In this document: positions 51,517-61,695 of the stretch, piece after piece
Position numbering within the stretch: position 1 is the stretch's first letter
Layout: each line of letters starts with the position of its first letter
From: Breoghania sp037026715
Lineage (GTDB): Bacteria; Pseudomonadota; Alphaproteobacteria; Rhizobiales; Stappiaceae
Assembly (NCBI RefSeq): GCF_037026715.1
Contig: NZ_JBANCG010000012.1
Location: 62,001-126,000, forward strand
Reading direction: 5' to 3'
DNA: 64,000 nt
Position numbers and translations under genes: made by a program
The notes under the pieces: generated by a model
What the model saw: only the letters and a program-made list of their open reading frames with translations
Told to the model about the DNA's origin: nothing
The model's database searches: none

Positions 51517-54500
51517 ATGACCAACGCCTATTTTCTCAACGGCTGCGCGACCGATATCGATCTGGTCGTCAACAACGGCCCCAAGCATCCTCTCGACAAA
51601 CTCGACCTGCAGACCCCGACGCGGAACCAGACGGTCCGACTCGGTCTGGCGGTCTCGCCGGCAGCCGATCAGATCGGCCTCGGCCTCAACGAGGTCCGGG
51701 TCACGGTGGACGGGGTCACGACGATCTACCGGGTCGAGCTCTCGTCTGCGGTGATCCTTAGCCTCGACGTGCAATTCCTGATCTTCGCCAATGCGCTGGA
51801 GGCCAAAAACACGATCGGGACCGACGGTTTCAAGATCACCGTCGTGAGCAAGCAGGAAAGCGAAGCGGCGCGCGTAGCGTCCGAGGCAGCTCCCCCCGCC
51901 CCCGCACCGGGCCGGCGGCCGCCCGCCATCGTTGCCGACGAGCAGGACATCAGCTTCACGAAATCGGGCGAAGACGACAAGGGCGCGGTCTATGCCGCAT
52001 CGAACAATGACGCGGGGGCCGGATCGGGCGGGGACACCGTCGCCCTGACCTACTTCTACCTCTTTGCGACCGGAACGCCGCCGCCCGACACGCTGACGCT
52101 CGATGAGAGCTTCGCGGCGGCCGGCGCCTATGTCTTTTCCGACGAGGCCGTCGACGCCGGAATATTGCTCGATGAACTCGGCCGCGTGCTGTCCGACGCC
52201 GGCACCTTCTTCTCGCGGATCGCCTGGCGCATGGCTGCGAACGACTACACCGTTCTTGAGGGATCGAGCGCATCGGCGGTAAGCGCGGACATCGCGCTGC
52301 CGATCGGCAGCTGGCAGGTCTTCCTGCGGCGCAACACACGTCTGTCGCTGAATAACGGCGCTCCGGCAATCCGTTTCACCCCGGCGACGGCCGAGGACAG
52401 CATCGAGGTCCGCGTCGTCAGAAGCGGCCTGCCGCAGGCCGAGGGCACGAAGCCGGACGAGATCCTGCTGCCGCTCGTCGGCGCGCATCGCGGCGCTCTC
52501 ACCTTCGCCTGGGACTGGAGCCACTACGCGCTCGAAACAGGCTTCGGCGGCAACCTGCGTCTGTTCTTCGGCAGCGCGCCGGAAACGGCCGGGATGGCGC
52601 AGTACCGGCTGTTCACGCCCGCCCCCGATCCCGGCCGGTTCGATACGCCCAACCTGTTCTTCAACACCTACGTCCAGCCGCTCGCGCCGCTCGACGACCG
52701 GCGCACGCGCCTGGCGCTCGACCTCAGCCAGCAGAACGCCCTGACCTCGACCTATGTCACCAGCACGACGAACGCGGCCGTGCGCCTGGTGCCCGCCGCC
52801 CAGCCCCTTGGCCAGAGCCTTACCGCAGGCTTCGGCTTTGCCCGCAATCCGGACAGCCAGTCCACCTCCCGCTATCTGTGTCCGGTGGGCGAATTCGAGG
52901 TGAGCGGGCTGGCGCTCGACCGCTCTCTTTCCGCCGCCGCCGCGCCCGCCGACCGGATCCAGATCCGGGGCGGGCTTTCGGGAACCGAATACGTGCTGGT
53001 CAAGCCGGGCGACCGGCTGAGCTTTGAAAGCGGGCGGCCGGCCTTCGCCCGCAACTACGATCCCGCCGGCGGAGGGCCGGCCACGCTCGACGACGCGCTG
53101 ACGACGGCGTGGGTGCGCGCCGTGCGCGATCCGATGGCAGGCCCGGCGAACGGCGATGCGGCGGAAGAGCTGATCAACACCAGCTATTGCGCCCAATCCC
53201 CCGCCTCCACGTACTTCGGCAAGGATCTGTCGGGAACGGAGGATTACGATTTCCCCATCGCGGTCGGGGCGAGCCTGGTGCAGTTCGACGATGCCCCGCC
53301 CGCGTCCGCGCCGCCGGTTGAAGAGGAAATCTTCCCGATGATGCCCTATGGCGGCGTCTACTTCGCCGCCCCCGACGAGGGCATCCCCGATCCCAATCCG
53401 GATCTCTCCAGCCAGGATCTGGAAGCGATCGAACGGCAGGTGATCGCACGCAACAGGCGGGCGCGTCTTGCCCCCTATTTCGACATGAAATACGGGCCGA
53501 TCTTTTTCGACACCTCCACCAACGCGGCCTTCGACGGCGGCTACGCGCGCACGCCGCTGGGGCTTCTGGCGAAGCTCAACCCCGTCACGGCGGGCGCGCC
53601 GCCGGCCGGCAGCATCCAGCGCCTGATACTGGCGCGCAGTCCCCAGATCCCCGAGCAGTTCGCGGCTCTCAACCCCAACGGAGACGGGGTGGTGAACCCC
53701 GTCTTCTCCAATGCCGTGCTTGACGAGAACCTGTTTCTGGTGGCCAGCGACGCACAGGCGCTCGCCCCCTTCGAGGACAAGATCAAGCTCGGCGATTTCA
53801 CCTTCGATCTGGCTCTGGGGAACGCGCCCGACGAGGCCGTCGCGATCTTCAAGTTCGTACCCGGCGTGACGTTGAACAGCCTGATCGACGACACCGAAAC
53901 CTGGACGGCGCTGACAGGAGAAGCGAGCGAGGACAGTGTCCAGGCGCGGCTGAAATCCTATATCGCCACCGCGCATGAGGGCGGGGAGATCTTTGCCCCC
54001 TTCCTGGCGCTGCTGGACGATCCGGACTGGAACGGCATCATCTTTTTCAACGCGCCTCTCGACTATCAGGCGCTGCCGCTCGACATCCAGATCCTGCTCG
54101 GCGGCATTTCGGGCAAGCTCTCCGCGCATCACTTCGGCATCACGATCAACCGCGTCGGCGATCTCTCGGCCAATCCCGAGATCGAGCGCAGTTCGCTGTT
54201 CTCCGTCATCCACTATCAGGAGGATTTCGTCGGGCCTGACGAGAACCCCTCCTTCAAATATCCCGACTTCCAGGTTCTCCTGCTGAACGTGCACTACGCC
54301 AACAGCAAGCTGGCGACCTTCGACAGCAAGATCGCCTTCTCCATCGACACGCTCTTCGGCTCCAAGGCAAAGCTGAAGGTCGCGCCCGATACCGACGACA
54401 AGGACAGCGGCACGATCGTCATCGACGGCGTCTACACGCTCTACGAGGACGGCACGGGGTCGCTGATCTTCTCCACGCAAGCCCCGCGCAGCTTCGTCTT

Positions 54501-57500
54501 CGATCCCGACGACAAGGGCACGGTCCTGACCGCCCAGAGCATCACCGACGCCACGCTGGTTCCGATCACCCGCACCCCGGGCAGCGGCGAATGCGTGACA
54601 CTCGCGCTTTCCGGTTTCCGCATCGGCGGACTGCTGGCGTTTCGCGACGATATCGGCGGCGACATCTTTTCCTACGGCGAAGTCGCGGACGACATGCCCG
54701 TCAAGGGACTGGCGATCACCGGCTATTCGTTCGCCATGACAACCTGCATCCGCAAGGACAACACCGCGGCGCTGCAGGGCGCGATCCTCACCGACCTGAG
54801 CAGCCTGAAGGTCGACCAGTTGCTGAGCAAGGCCCGCGCGCAAAGCCTGGAGCGGACATTGCCCGGCAAGATCGTGGCGCTCGATGAGACGCCCGCCGGA
54901 CTGAAGCCTGCGGCCATCGGCGAGTGGCAGGTCCGCATATCGGGAGCCTCCTTCAAGGGCGCGCCCGTTTACAGCCTCCAGTTCGACATTCCGCTCGGCC
55001 TGTTCGGCGCCCTGGCAGCGTTCAACACCAACCTCACCGCGACGCTCTTTATCGGCTGGAACCCGGCCGAGACGGACCCGGAAAAGAACGTCGGCGTCAT
55101 CTTGCGGTTCCCGCCGGAAATCTCCGGCCCGAAGGGGTTCAATTTCGAAGGCATCCTGACGTCGTCATTTGAATACGTTCAGATCGACCGGCTGGCCCTG
55201 AGCGAGGAGACCGTCGTCTCGGTCCTGCGGATGGTGCATTACCAGGGCCAGCTTCTGAACCTGTTCTTCAACTACAATATCGGACCGAAGGATCTCGGCA
55301 TTTTCGGCTTCCCCGGCGATCCCGGCGGCAGCAACTCGCTGTTCTTCGTCGGCAAATCGGCCGACACCAACTGGAACGGGCCGAAGGTCACCTTCGCGCT
55401 GGACGGTGCGCCGGTCGCCTTCCTGCTGCGGGCCTACGAGGTCAAGACGGACCCGACAAACCCCAATGTCATCAACGAGGTCTTCGACAAGCTCAACCCG
55501 TTTTCGGAAAAGACGGTCGCCGAATTCGTCAGCCTCATCAACGCCAACCGGTCGCTCTACAATTCCGATGCCGGCCTCGCCTTCGGCATCAAGTTCGCGT
55601 TCAAGAGCCTCGCGCTCACCGCCGTCCTGCACGACAACACCTTCTACGGCGCCCAGATCAAGCTGACGCCGGAGAAGAAGGACAAGCCCGACGACGACAA
55701 GCCGGACGGGGGCACCAAACCTCCGGCGGCGACGCCCTCGATCCGCGAGATCGTGGAGGCGGCGCCGCTCTCCCTCAGACTGCCGGCAACGGACGAGGAC
55801 GGCGGCGACAAGGAGGACAAGGACAACGGCTTCCTGTCGAAGGTTCAGGACTTCACCTTTACGATCATCTATCGGAAGGTGAGCGACGAGGTCGGGGTCT
55901 TTTCCGCCGACATCTACCTCAATCTCGGCCAGATCAATGTCGGCGCCTTCCAGCTGTCCCTGCCCAACTTCTCCATTTCGATCTGGACGAACGGCGACTG
56001 GCGTTTCGCCATCGGCTGGCCATTCAACGGCGACAGCGCCACGCCCATAACGGTGCAGTTCCAGGCGGGCCCCGTTCCCGTCATCGCCAAGGCCGGCTTC
56101 TATCTCGCCAAGCTGAGCAGCGCCGCAGCCCCCGACCAGTTCGGCCCCGAATTCGGCCTGATCTGGAGCTTCGGCGTCGGGATCGCCGGCGGCGTCGGCA
56201 AGGAGTTCAAGGAAGGCCCGCTGAAGGCCGGCGCAAGCCTGATCCTGGGACTGACGGTCGAGGGCTTCCTCGCCTCCTTCGACGGCACCTTCACCTCCAA
56301 TGGCGTCGACTACTGGTGGTGGGGCATCAGCCTCTCGCTCACCGGCAACGTGTTCGGCAAGGTCGATTTCGAGATCATCGCGGTGGAGGTCTCGCTGACC
56401 GTCACCATCACCGTGGCGTTCGCGATCGAGACCAAGCACAAGACGCCGCTGAAGCTCACCGCCGAGGTCAAGGCCAAGGCCTCGATCAAGATTGTCTTCG
56501 TCAAGATCTCGTTCTCGTTCCAGGTCACGCTCAACCTCATCAACACCGAATTCGGCAGCGGCTCAGCGACCGCGAAGCTCTCCGGTCCGACGCCCACCGC
56601 CGTCAGCATCGAAGCCTTTGAGCGGAATGCGGAGCTGACGCGGCGCGCGATGATCGCGCTCGGCGCGGCACCGGGCCGGCTGCGCACACCCGCGCCGCTG
56701 GCCACCCGCTCGCTCGCGGCAACGGCTGCGGCGCCCCTGCCGCTCCTCTTCGCGCTGCAGCCCACCTCCGTCTCGCAGGATGGCACGACCTGGGTTCCGC
56801 AAGGGGTTGCGACGCTGGTGATGGAGACCGGCGGCACCGGTTCGCCGTTCGGGCAGATGTGCGCCGGGCTGGCGCGCTGGCTGCTCAACAACCTGGGCAG
56901 CGGCGACAATTTCCATGAACGGCTGATTTCCACCTCCGTCGCCCTGGAGGAGGGCCAGTTCCAGACCCGCGTCGCCGAGGCCCTGTCGCAGAGCTTCATC
57001 TTCCAGATCGCCGGCGGTGCGCCCGGTGAGGACGGCCCGGCCTTCGTCACATTCCCGATGCCCGCGAGCCTTTCCGTGGTCTACGGCGACGCCGATCCCC
57101 GCATGAGCCTCGGGAGCCGTTTTCTGCCGCGCAACTACCGGGAGCTGGTCGCGCGCTATTTCGCGGGCGAAAGCGCGGCAAACCTTTCCGCGGAGCAAGG
57201 TGTCGGCGAGGAAACCATCATCGCGATGCTGTTCGACGAGTTCTTCGTCATGCTGGCCCAGCAACTGGTGCAGCAGATGGTGGAAACCGGCGCGCCGGAT
57301 CTGGAAACGGCTCTTGCCGAGCTGAACATTTCCGATCTCGGCGGCTTCGTCTCGCGCTTCCTGATGGGCGGGCTCCGTCTGCCCGACCCGGCCGAGCCCG
57401 GCACGCTCCGCGCGCTCTACGTGCTGACCGGGCAGCAGTTTCCGCTGCAGCGAAACGAAGACGGCTGGCTGCTTTCCGCCGGCCTGTCGGCAACCGCCTC

Positions 57501-60500
57501 GACGCCGGACTGGATCGAGGTTGCCGCGGACACCACCTCCGCGCTCACCGCGGACATGGTGCATACGACCGGCCCCGCCGCAGCACCCTGGCAGGTGACC
57601 CAACTCGCCCCGCTGACCGTTGGCCCGCAGATCTACGCGATGAACAACATCACCAGCTGGAGCGATGCCTCCGGCACGTCGCAGATCATCAATTCCCTGC
57701 CCGAAGCGCTGCTTCAGGCGGTGCGCGAGGCCGCACCCGGCACGCTCTATCTCAGCCAGCATCTGGCCGGAGGCGAAAGCGACGCCGACCAGCAGGTGAA
57801 TCTCGGCAAGCCCGGCGCCCCATGGGAAGCTTCTGCGGCGCTGGCGCTTCCGGTGCGGCTTGCCGCCATTCCCGATCCGCAAGGCGCGCCGGGCGCGATC
57901 CTGCCCGACGTCTATTCGCTGCTCGGCACCGACGAGGCCAACCGGGCATTGCTGCAAGCCCTGCTGGACGATGAGGCGGTCGATCTCGTGGCCGTCGATC
58001 TGGTGACCAGCGCCGAACGCGGCAACTGGGTGTCGACGCAGGTGCCCTCGGTTCTCGTGCGCGCGGATCTCTCCACGGCGAGTTCGCCCGCCGGCGCGGC
58101 GATCGAGGCGATGGCGGCTTCGGCGAACGGGCCGAACTACGCCAAACTCGCAGAAGGCGGGGCGGAACTGCGCGCGTTCCTGCGCCTTTTGTGGGAAGTC
58201 TCGGTCGTCCACAGCGCCGGTTTCTTCCTGCAGGTGGACGGGCTGGAGCCGGAGATCTTCGCCGAGGGTCCGGCCAACCTGATGGTGCTCGTGCGCTTCG
58301 GCGCCAGCAGCGGCACGATCGCCACCAAGCCCTACCAGAACGTTCTGGTCGGCCCGGCACCCGACGCGGGAAAGGCGATCTTCTCCACCCTTGCAAGCGA
58401 CGCGCAAGGAACGCCGGTTCCCAGCTATTCCGCCACCTATGCGGGCGGCTCGGTCGGCTGGTCGATCTCCTGGCCGGACGCCCCCGTGGAAGCGGATGCC
58501 GCCGGCACCGACTTCCTGCGCGCGCTCTACCAGCTCGTCAGCTACAGGGTGACGGCGATCAACGGCATGCCGGCCACGCAGAACTGGAGCCGGCCGGTGA
58601 CCGCGACAGATACCGGTGCGGACGGTGGCGGGCAGAGCATCTGGACCTACCAGAGCGTGTTCGCGACCGCCCCGCTGGTGGACGCGGAAAACCGCTATGC
58701 AGCGGTGGGAGACACGCTCACCGTCCAGTTGTCGGTTGAAGACGTATTCGGCAACACGCTGCCCACTCCCCTGTCGCCGACGGTCGAACTGGACGTGGTG
58801 TTCAATGACGACCTGCTCGGGCTCGGCAACTGGACCGGCACCGAGGCGAGCTATCTGGTGACCGGCGGCGAGCAGGCCCCGAACCTTGGCCTGAACCTGA
58901 CCTTCGATCCCGGCATCATTCTTGACACCGATGGCAACAGCGATCCCGAGATCCTGAAAACTGTGACCGCGCTCTATGCGCAGGTCGCGGACCAGCTTGG
59001 CGAGGCCGGCGCTGCCGGACGCCGCGTCGCCGCACATCTGGACACCCACGACATCCTCGCATCCCGTGCGCTGGACACGACAATCGACGGCACCTCGCTC
59101 GTCGCCGGGCTGGAAGCCTATGTGACGGACGTGCTCGGCTGGCTTGCCGGCGGCGGAACCGGCACCCCGCCGGCGGGACACACCATCACCTTCGCCCTCA
59201 CCAGGGACCAGCCCACCCGGTGGCCGGGGGACCTTCAGGAATTGCGGGTCGATCTGGTTCTGGAGCGCTCCGGCGTTCCCGACGAGATCGCCGCGCACGC
59301 GCCGCAGGTCCGCAGGTCCGCCGCTCCCGTCCAACCGGTGGAGGAGACAGCAGACGCGAGCGACGATCCCTCCGGCCTGACCACCTTTGCCGACAAGTTC
59401 GAGACCGCCTATTTCCCCTTCGACGGCAAGGCCGGAACGGTCAAGGTCGCCACCGGCACCAATTCCGACCTGACGAGCCTGCGGTTCGGCCAGCGCAGCA
59501 TCTGGCTTCAGCGCTGGGGCAAGGATGCCGGCACCGAGGTCCGGATCCTCAACGACGAAGACAACGCGCCGGTGTTCTTCGCACCGCCCCCGCTGAGCAC
59601 GCAGTTGATCACGCGGGAGGTGGCGGGCTTGCGCCGCTACACGAGCCCGAGCGAATTCGAGACTGTCGATGTCGTCTTCAACAACACCGACATGGATCTG
59701 TGGGCGGCGCGGTTCCTGCGGACGGTGGAGACGATCTTCTCACCGACGATGGCCCCCAATGTCGCCGACAACGCATCGCCCGCGGACGAGCTCTACGATC
59801 CCTTCGTCGCCTCCAAGGAGAGCCTCGCCGGAACGCTGTCCGAGAAGATCGACTATGTCTACGAGGAGCCGGAAGACACCGGAGATCCGGTTTCGGCGCG
59901 CGAGACGTGGCGCCAGGCGCTGCTGCGCTCGCTTGAAAACGACTACGGCTTTTCCACGCTCACCCAGCTTGCGGCGATGGTCCATCTGAACGGACCGATA
60001 GAACCCGGCGGCGACACGCGTTATCCGCCGCAGCTCTTCGGGGCGGTGCAGGTGCCGGGCGTTCCCCAGAACGACAAGCTGCCCTATGCGCTGACACCGG
60101 CCGTTCTGCCGCTCGTGGAGGGCAAGAACTGGCTGAACTTCCTGACATCCGCGCAGGATCCGGAAGCGCAGCGCGCCTTCACGCTGGATCTCAACTACGA
60201 GGTCAACCAGATGGAGCATCTGCGCGACGGCTCCGCCTCCGATCGCGGCTACGTGCCGTCCAACTGGCTGACTTTCGTGCTGCAACAGAACCCGGCGCCG
60301 TTGCCGCAGGGCCAGGACAACACCCTGACCCAGCCGATCGGCACCACGCGCATCCCGATCCCGCTGCGCACCTATCCGCCCCTGCCCAAGCTACAGACGG
60401 TGAAGGCGCGGCAGGCCGACGATATCTCCGTCATCGCCGATGCGCTGACCTGGACGGCGGCGGTGACGGTGGAACGCTCGCGCGCCGATCAGGACACGCT

Positions 60501-61626
60501 CAACCTTTCCCTGAGTTTCAACGAACCGCTTGAGGAAGGCGGATCGGACATGCTCTTGGAGAGCATCGCGGACGCCGGGCGCGAGCCGCCCACGGACCTG
60601 TTCGCGGCACTCGCCCGCTTCGTGACCGAATACCCGCAATTGCAGCCGTTCATCGATGACCTCGGCCGTCAGGGACCGCCGGCTTCGGTGGAAGCGGTCA
60701 AGGCCTTCAGCCGGATCATCGGCGACGCCGCAGCGCTGTGGCCCGCATGGAGCCAGCCGAAGGCCGCGAACGGCGGTATCGAGGCCGTACGCCGGCTGAC
60801 GCGTTCCGCCGGGGATGGGCCGGTGGCACGCGAGGTGTGGAATTTCGAGATCCAGAATCAGGAAGGGTCCGAGACCCACAATCTGCAGGTGCGGGCGAGC
60901 TGGTCGCGCAGCGACGGGCTGCCGCCTTGGCCGGACATCGCCGGCTATGCGCGTGTTTCCGTGGACGGCGACACCGCAATCTACAAACCCGAAGACGGGG
61001 CGCCGCATGTGGAGGTCGCGGCCAGCTGGAGCGGCCTCTTCGTGCTCGACTATCAGAGCATGCGGCCAAGCGCCTATACGACGCGCAACCAGAACCTCGC
61101 GGTGCCGCCGGCAAGCACCAATCCGGATTTCGTTTACCGGACCGAGACGATCACCTGGCCGACCCCCGTGGTGCCGCTGATCACGGCCGCAAAGCCGATC
61201 GTGCTCGGGCCGCCGGATACGCCCGACACCTCGGCTGAAGCCGCGATCCAGTCCATGCTGACGCAGCTGGATACGGCGCCGGCCGGCAGCATCCGCAACG
61301 GCTCCGGCAACGTTCTGGAATACGAAAGTCCGATCGACTACCGCTACGAGGTCATCGCCAATGCTGACAGCAGCGCCGTCACGAACCTGCCGGTGCTGCT
61401 CGTCACCGATACTGTGCCTGTCGGCGACGAGCAGACCGCGGCCGCCAGGATCGCCGCAAATCTCCGGACATGGCGCGAAAAAACCGGAGCATCGTCGAAG
61501 AGCAGCAGCCTGATGTTCCGCCTGACGGTCTTTGCGACGACGATCGCGCAATCGGAAGACCGCCTGCCGCTGGTGCAATTCCAGGGACTGGTTATCCCGG
61601 CCAAGAACGACCCGGCCTGGTGGTGA
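51517..61626 (+). CDS. Giant uncharacterised beta-rich protein of 3369 residues
   Basis: One uninterrupted frame of 10.1 kb; I recognise no named family. The N-terminal block TNAYFLNGCATDIDLVV and the hydrophobic SLDVQFLIFANALEAKN before TIGTDGFKI (to about residue 112) resemble paralogues A and C. A Pro/Ala linker follows (about 123-138). Asp/Lys-rich linkers at about 1386-1410 and 1426-1438 divide the protein. The core at about 1444-1692 is a series of alternating hydrophobic strands including YWWWGISLSL. A calcium-loop-like DTDGNSDPE lies near 2470. About six cysteines in total; no signal peptide or membrane helix is evident. It ends AKNDPAWW. ATG 51517 matches the paralogue start; GGGA lies 8-9 nt upstream. 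Expected mass is about 350-370 kDa. Its role is unknown. Confidence 0.85.
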   Translation: MTNAYFLNGCATDIDLVVNNGPKHPLDKLDLQTPTRNQTVRLGLAVSPAADQIGLGLNEVRVTVDGVTTIYRVELSSAVILSLDVQFLIFANALEAKNTIGTDGFKITVVSKQESEAARVASEAAPPAPAPGRRPPAIVADEQDISFTKSGEDDKGAVYAASNNDAGAGSGGDTVALTYFYLFATGTPPPDTLTLDESFAAAGAYVFSDEAVDAGILLDELGRVLSDAGTFFSRIAWRMAANDYTVLEGSSASAVSADIALPIGSWQVFLRRNTRLSLNNGAPAIRFTPATAEDSIEVRVVRSGLPQAEGTKPDEILLPLVGAHRGALTFAWDWSHYALETGFGGNLRLFFGSAPETAGMAQYRLFTPAPDPGRFDTPNLFFNTYVQPLAPLDDRRTRLALDLSQQNALTSTYVTSTTNAAVRLVPAAQPLGQSLTAGFGFARNPDSQSTSRYLCPVGEFEVSGLALDRSLSAAAAPADRIQIRGGLSGTEYVLVKPGDRLSFESGRPAFARNYDPAGGGPATLDDALTTAWVRAVRDPMAGPANGDAAEELINTSYCAQSPASTYFGKDLSGTEDYDFPIAVGASLVQFDDAPPASAPPVEEEIFPMMPYGGVYFAAPDEGIPDPNPDLSSQDLEAIERQVIARNRRARLAPYFDMKYGPIFFDTSTNAAFDGGYARTPLGLLAKLNPVTAGAPPAGSIQRLILARSPQIPEQFAALNPNGDGVVNPVFSNAVLDENLFLVASDAQALAPFEDKIKLGDFTFDLALGNAPDEAVAIFKFVPGVTLNSLIDDTETWTALTGEASEDSVQARLKSYIATAHEGGEIFAPFLALLDDPDWNGIIFFNAPLDYQALPLDIQILLGGISGKLSAHHFGITINRVGDLSANPEIERSSLFSVIHYQEDFVGPDENPSFKYPDFQVLLLNVHYANSKLATFDSKIAFSIDTLFGSKAKLKVAPDTDDKDSGTIVIDGVYTLYEDGTGSLIFSTQAPRSFVFDPDDKGTVLTAQSITDATLVPITRTPGSGECVTLALSGFRIGGLLAFRDDIGGDIFSYGEVADDMPVKGLAITGYSFAMTTCIRKDNTAALQGAILTDLSSLKVDQLLSKARAQSLERTLPGKIVALDETPAGLKPAAIGEWQVRISGASFKGAPVYSLQFDIPLGLFGALAAFNTNLTATLFIGWNPAETDPEKNVGVILRFPPEISGPKGFNFEGILTSSFEYVQIDRLALSEETVVSVLRMVHYQGQLLNLFFNYNIGPKDLGIFGFPGDPGGSNSLFFVGKSADTNWNGPKVTFALDGAPVAFLLRAYEVKTDPTNPNVINEVFDKLNPFSEKTVAEFVSLINANRSLYNSDAGLAFGIKFAFKSLALTAVLHDNTFYGAQIKLTPEKKDKPDDDKPDGGTKPPAATPSIREIVEAAPLSLRLPATDEDGGDKEDKDNGFLSKVQDFTFTIIYRKVSDEVGVFSADIYLNLGQINVGAFQLSLPNFSISIWTNGDWRFAIGWPFNGDSATPITVQFQAGPVPVIAKAGFYLAKLSSAAAPDQFGPEFGLIWSFGVGIAGGVGKEFKEGPLKAGASLILGLTVEGFLASFDGTFTSNGVDYWWWGISLSLTGNVFGKVDFEIIAVEVSLTVTITVAFAIETKHKTPLKLTAEVKAKASIKIVFVKISFSFQVTLNLINTEFGSGSATAKLSGPTPTAVSIEAFERNAELTRRAMIALGAAPGRLRTPAPLATRSLAATAAAPLPLLFALQPTSVSQDGTTWVPQGVATLVMETGGTGSPFGQMCAGLARWLLNNLGSGDNFHERLISTSVALEEGQFQTRVAEALSQSFIFQIAGGAPGEDGPAFVTFPMPASLSVVYGDADPRMSLGSRFLPRNYRELVARYFAGESAANLSAEQGVGEETIIAMLFDEFFVMLAQQLVQQMVETGAPDLETALAELNISDLGGFVSRFLMGGLRLPDPAEPGTLRALYVLTGQQFPLQRNEDGWLLSAGLSATASTPDWIEVAADTTSALTADMVHTTGPAAAPWQVTQLAPLTVGPQIYAMNNITSWSDASGTSQIINSLPEALLQAVREAAPGTLYLSQHLAGGESDADQQVNLGKPGAPWEASAALALPVRLAAIPDPQGAPGAILPDVYSLLGTDEANRALLQALLDDEAVDLVAVDLVTSAERGNWVSTQVPSVLVRADLSTASSPAGAAIEAMAASANGPNYAKLAEGGAELRAFLRLLWEVSVVHSAGFFLQVDGLEPEIFAEGPANLMVLVRFGASSGTIATKPYQNVLVGPAPDAGKAIFSTLASDAQGTPVPSYSATYAGGSVGWSISWPDAPVEADAAGTDFLRALYQLVSYRVTAINGMPATQNWSRPVTATDTGADGGGQSIWTYQSVFATAPLVDAENRYAAVGDTLTVQLSVEDVFGNTLPTPLSPTVELDVVFNDDLLGLGNWTGTEASYLVTGGEQAPNLGLNLTFDPGIILDTDGNSDPEILKTVTALYAQVADQLGEAGAAGRRVAAHLDTHDILASRALDTTIDGTSLVAGLEAYVTDVLGWLAGGGTGTPPAGHTITFALTRDQPTRWPGDLQELRVDLVLERSGVPDEIAAHAPQVRRSAAPVQPVEETADASDDPSGLTTFADKFETAYFPFDGKAGTVKVATGTNSDLTSLRFGQRSIWLQRWGKDAGTEVRILNDEDNAPVFFAPPPLSTQLITREVAGLRRYTSPSEFETVDVVFNNTDMDLWAARFLRTVETIFSPTMAPNVADNASPADELYDPFVASKESLAGTLSEKIDYVYEEPEDTGDPVSARETWRQALLRSLENDYGFSTLTQLAAMVHLNGPIEPGGDTRYPPQLFGAVQVPGVPQNDKLPYALTPAVLPLVEGKNWLNFLTSAQDPEAQRAFTLDLNYEVNQMEHLRDGSASDRGYVPSNWLTFVLQQNPAPLPQGQDNTLTQPIGTTRIPIPLRTYPPLPKLQTVKARQADDISVIADALTWTAAVTVERSRADQDTLNLSLSFNEPLEEGGSDMLLESIADAGREPPTDLFAALARFVTEYPQLQPFIDDLGRQGPPASVEAVKAFSRIIGDAAALWPAWSQPKAANGGIEAVRRLTRSAGDGPVAREVWNFEIQNQEGSETHNLQVRASWSRSDGLPPWPDIAGYARVSVDGDTAIYKPEDGAPHVEVAASWSGLFVLDYQSMRPSAYTTRNQNLAVPPASTNPDFVYRTETITWPTPVVPLITAAKPIVLGPPDTPDTSAEAAIQSMLTQLDTAPAGSIRNGSGNVLEYESPIDYRYEVIANADSSAVTNLPVLLVTDTVPVGDEQTAAARIAANLRTWREKTGASSKSSSLMFRLTVFATTIAQSEDRLPLVQFQGLVIPAKNDPAWW

Positions 61627-61648
61627 GGGCGCAGAGACGCGCGCCCTC
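61625..61648 (+). terminator. Possible hairpin after the giant gene
   Basis: GAGGGCGC (61625-61632) pairs exactly with GCGCCCTC (61641-61648). There is no T-run, so it is a weak terminator or an mRNA 3' stabiliser. Confidence 0.35.
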
Positions 61649-61695
61649 GCCTCGCGCCGCACCTGAGCCGCCGATCTCGTGTGACATCAGGTCGT

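Noticed and set aside
51265..54843. 1192-codon open frame on the minus strand
   Set aside because: It is antisense to the giant gene. In this GC-rich DNA the frame opposite a gene often lacks stops; it has a His/Arg/Gly-rich shadow composition and no ribosome site or family motif.
56563..59334. 923-codon open frame on the minus strand
   Set aside because: Another shadow of the giant gene with Arg/Gly-rich composition.
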